Source: Chryseobacterium potabilaquae (lineage in GTDB: Bacteria > Bacteroidota > Bacteroidia > Flavobacteriales > Weeksellaceae). Taken from it: DNA of 64,000 bases. The notes under the pieces were generated by a model. The model had not been told where the DNA came from. It saw only the letters and a list, made by a program, of their open reading frames with translations, and did no database searches. Position 1 is the stretch's first letter. Each line of letters starts with the position of its first letter. The stretch covers positions 1 through 64,000 of the forward strand of contig NZ_CACVBR010000001.1 of assembly GCF_902728265.1 (NCBI RefSeq), read 5' to 3'. Shown in pieces: positions 63,401 to 64,000 of the stretch. Position numbers and translations under genes: made by a program.

Positions 63401-64000
63401 ACTGTATGTGTTAAGATCACTTACAGAAGATTGAAGATTTACTATTACATCCATCACCTTACCTTCCTTATGCTCTACAATCAAGGGAAGGGTATTGATA
63501 TAAAGTCCTACAGAACTCTCAATCCCCTCAACAGGTAAACTTCTTCCAGAAACGGTCGTTCCTACTACTGTCGTTCTTTGATTGCTGTAGATACTTAACT
63601 GTTTATGCCATACATACTGTAACACCGCATTAACTGTTAAGCCCTCCTTAGAGATTAAATTCTTTAAAGAAAGATATCTTTCTCTATCAATACTCCAAGT
63701 TAAGGATTGAGGATCCTGAATATGACGATAGCTTGAAAGATTTCTATGCTTCTCTGAGACTGTAAGTAAACTACTCAAATCCTCCCTATCTTCTAATAGC
63801 AACATATACTCCTTCCAGAATGAATCACTCTCTCCCTTATGACTCTGAAGATACTTCTGGGATTCTCCATACGATATATCCACCATAGAAGCTACTACTT
63901 CTCCTTTCAATAATCCAAGGTAGGTGGTATGAATATCATTAAACAGTACAGGCATACTCCACCCATCCAAGATCGCATGATGATTACTGAAGATACATGT
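60476..64000 (-). CDS. Nonribosomal peptide synthetase, terminal module C-A-T-TE (5' end outside the window)
   Basis: 1174 codons are visible and the frame stays open to the right edge. The first residues read TCIFSNHHAILDGWSMP, i.e. the HHxxxDG catalytic motif of a condensation domain, so the real start is upstream. Then: rest of C (to ~310); adenylation domain with LSYVIYTSGTTGKPKGVMIA, NAYGPTESTVCATY, YKTGDLVRYLANGDLEYIGR and LTINGKLDRRALP; carrier domain DDFFRLGGNSIMAVKLIS (Ser for phosphopantetheine); C-terminal thioesterase with GWSLGGQIALEIASEL and a late His in ASHQD. By alignment from memory to GrsA, the pocket residues read D-A-W-T-I-A-A-V-C, close to the Phe code. The TE releases or cyclises the product; earlier modules are off-window. 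Confidence 0.95.
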   Translation of the reverse strand, partial: TCIFSNHHAILDGWSMPVLFNDIHTTYLGLLKGEVVASMVDISYGESQKYLQSHKGESDSFWKEYMLLLEDREDLSSLLTVSEKHRNLSSYRHIQDPQSLTWSIDRERYLSLKNLISKEGLTVNAVLQYVWHKQLSIYSNQRTTVVGTTVSGRSLPVEGIESSVGLYINTLPLIVEHKEGKVMDVIVNLQSSVSDLNTYSDKSLSSLQDNGERLFSSLFVYENYPISDGDVSEDLDIRFRDSIEKVDYPLSLIAYERGEEVSLTLNYEGLLFEEAMMSQVLEGMELMLDQLLEDPTITTDRLSYVSAFQYQDLIHSWNATRVEYDTSATLHELFERQVEKTPDHLALVYEDVKLSYRELNEKSNQLAHYLLETYKIQPDELIPLCLERSEQMLIGILGVLKSGGAYVPMDSSYPMDRIEHILGDTKARLVIVEENTKDRLYEYKELTATETASSNLSIISLNGSEMKAELSTCSTDNPNTEVSPEALSYVIYTSGTTGKPKGVMIAHRNVVNLIEQQSILFSLNTVHSSSDPQKRALWYANYVFDAHVWDVYSVLSFGHILHLISKEIQTDLSLLHRYIVENRIQIATIPPILLTTELILPLDTLIVAGDTTHPEVMEYYRREGVDVINAYGPTESTVCATYHHYHEDGNALNIGQPITNTATYVLDEYLRPVPIGAVGELYIGGAGLSRGYLNLPELTKERFLLNPFQSEEEKEIGYNDRMYKTGDLVRYLANGDLEYIGRNDFQVKIRGYRIELGEIENGLLSYEGIRQSVVLAKENSSGLKYLVGYYVSDAALNHEELSVHLSGLLPEYMVPSVYVHLEELPLTINGKLDRRALPDPNFTGDKEYIAPETSLQRDLVAIYSELLGLPIESIGLHDDFFRLGGNSIMAVKLISKINHQLGVRIKVSDVFQGKTIGVLSSIIIISKPEYKPVVSLNNANTKPNMFMIHPGGGGCEVYQSLADQLDGDYHCYGVDSYNLYHEEKIDNLNHLAMYYLDHIDKIQKESQQKEYILLGWSLGGQIALEIASELENRGCKNIRVYLLDTILKHSDSELMKLNMISFSDEAISQRFHVPMDSDYFIQAKNLLMTELLIDKQNISTQLKCTKTILLKAMLKEDLENQLLAEYLHKLTYNNVDKILEDQNLLKVYPINASHQDILKEDLKVIDIIKNDDVF

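Noticed and set aside
1-64000. CRISPR arrays, tRNA or rRNA genes, phage integration sites
   Set aside because: No regularly spaced short repeats, no cloverleaf-like segments and no rRNA-like high-GC stretches were seen in any intergenic region.

Overview
The window comes from a low-GC Bacteroidota chromosome, most likely a Chryseobacterium-like flavobacterium (Weeksellaceae). Evidence: a SusC/SusD pair, GldF/GldG, type IX secretion (T9SS) sorting domains, Bacteroidota-type -7 promoter elements (TAnnTTTG), A-rich rather than Shine-Dalgarno leaders, and a LysS with a C-terminal extension. Genus is an inference from overall protein resemblance, not from a marker gene.

Layout. 1-163: edge of an IS3-type insertion sequence. 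269-9838: a small secreted protein, then a glycan utilisation locus read leftwards (SusC, SusD, GH144-type glucanase lipoprotein, esterase, GH3 beta-glucosidase), whose enzyme set fits beta-1,2-glucan. 10102-16872: housekeeping genes (DUF4197, DUF493, ArsC/Spx-like, deoxynucleoside kinase, glutamine cyclotransferase, lysS, a cytochrome c lipoprotein). 17315-24859: a complete trpEGDCFBA operon preceded by a leader peptide with three consecutive Trp codons, an antiterminator and an intrinsic terminator, followed by lipB. 24969-34318: a secreted peptide-deformylase-like protein with an altered metal-site residue, a ChaN-like protein, and a heme uptake operon (TonB receptor, HmuY, HmuT, HmuU, HmuV, a methyltransferase, HmuS). 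A T9SS-exported protein is divergent from the receptor across a near-perfect inverted repeat, and that promoter/operator recurs at 35305 in front of a possible small RNA.

35518-40157: a monooxygenase, a TauE/SafE permease, cysN, cysD, cysH and an Rrf2 regulator (sulfate assimilation). 40900-44261: three tandem paralogous lipoproteins that look like aerolysin/ETX-MTX2-type beta-pore formers. Two of their promoters share one architecture: an ATGATA-nn-TATCAT palindrome, an ATTCTAAAT-like element also found in the heme operon promoter, and a -7 box. 44676-55233: gldG, gldF, hemJ-like, kbl, an M1 aminopeptidase with a T9SS tail, a D-Ala-D-Ala carboxypeptidase (dacB), priA. 55516-59709: a large secreted protein with four GEVED repeats in an A-B-A-B order. 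60476-64000: the last module (C-A-T-TE) of a nonribosomal peptide synthetase, truncated by the window edge, with a Phe-like adenylation code.

The best candidates for something undescribed are the pore-former-like lipoprotein cluster with its heme-like promoter elements, the repeated operator plus putative small RNA at 35281-35459, the apparently leaderless trp attenuator, and the Cys-to-Asp secreted deformylase homologue. No tRNA, rRNA or CRISPR array was seen.
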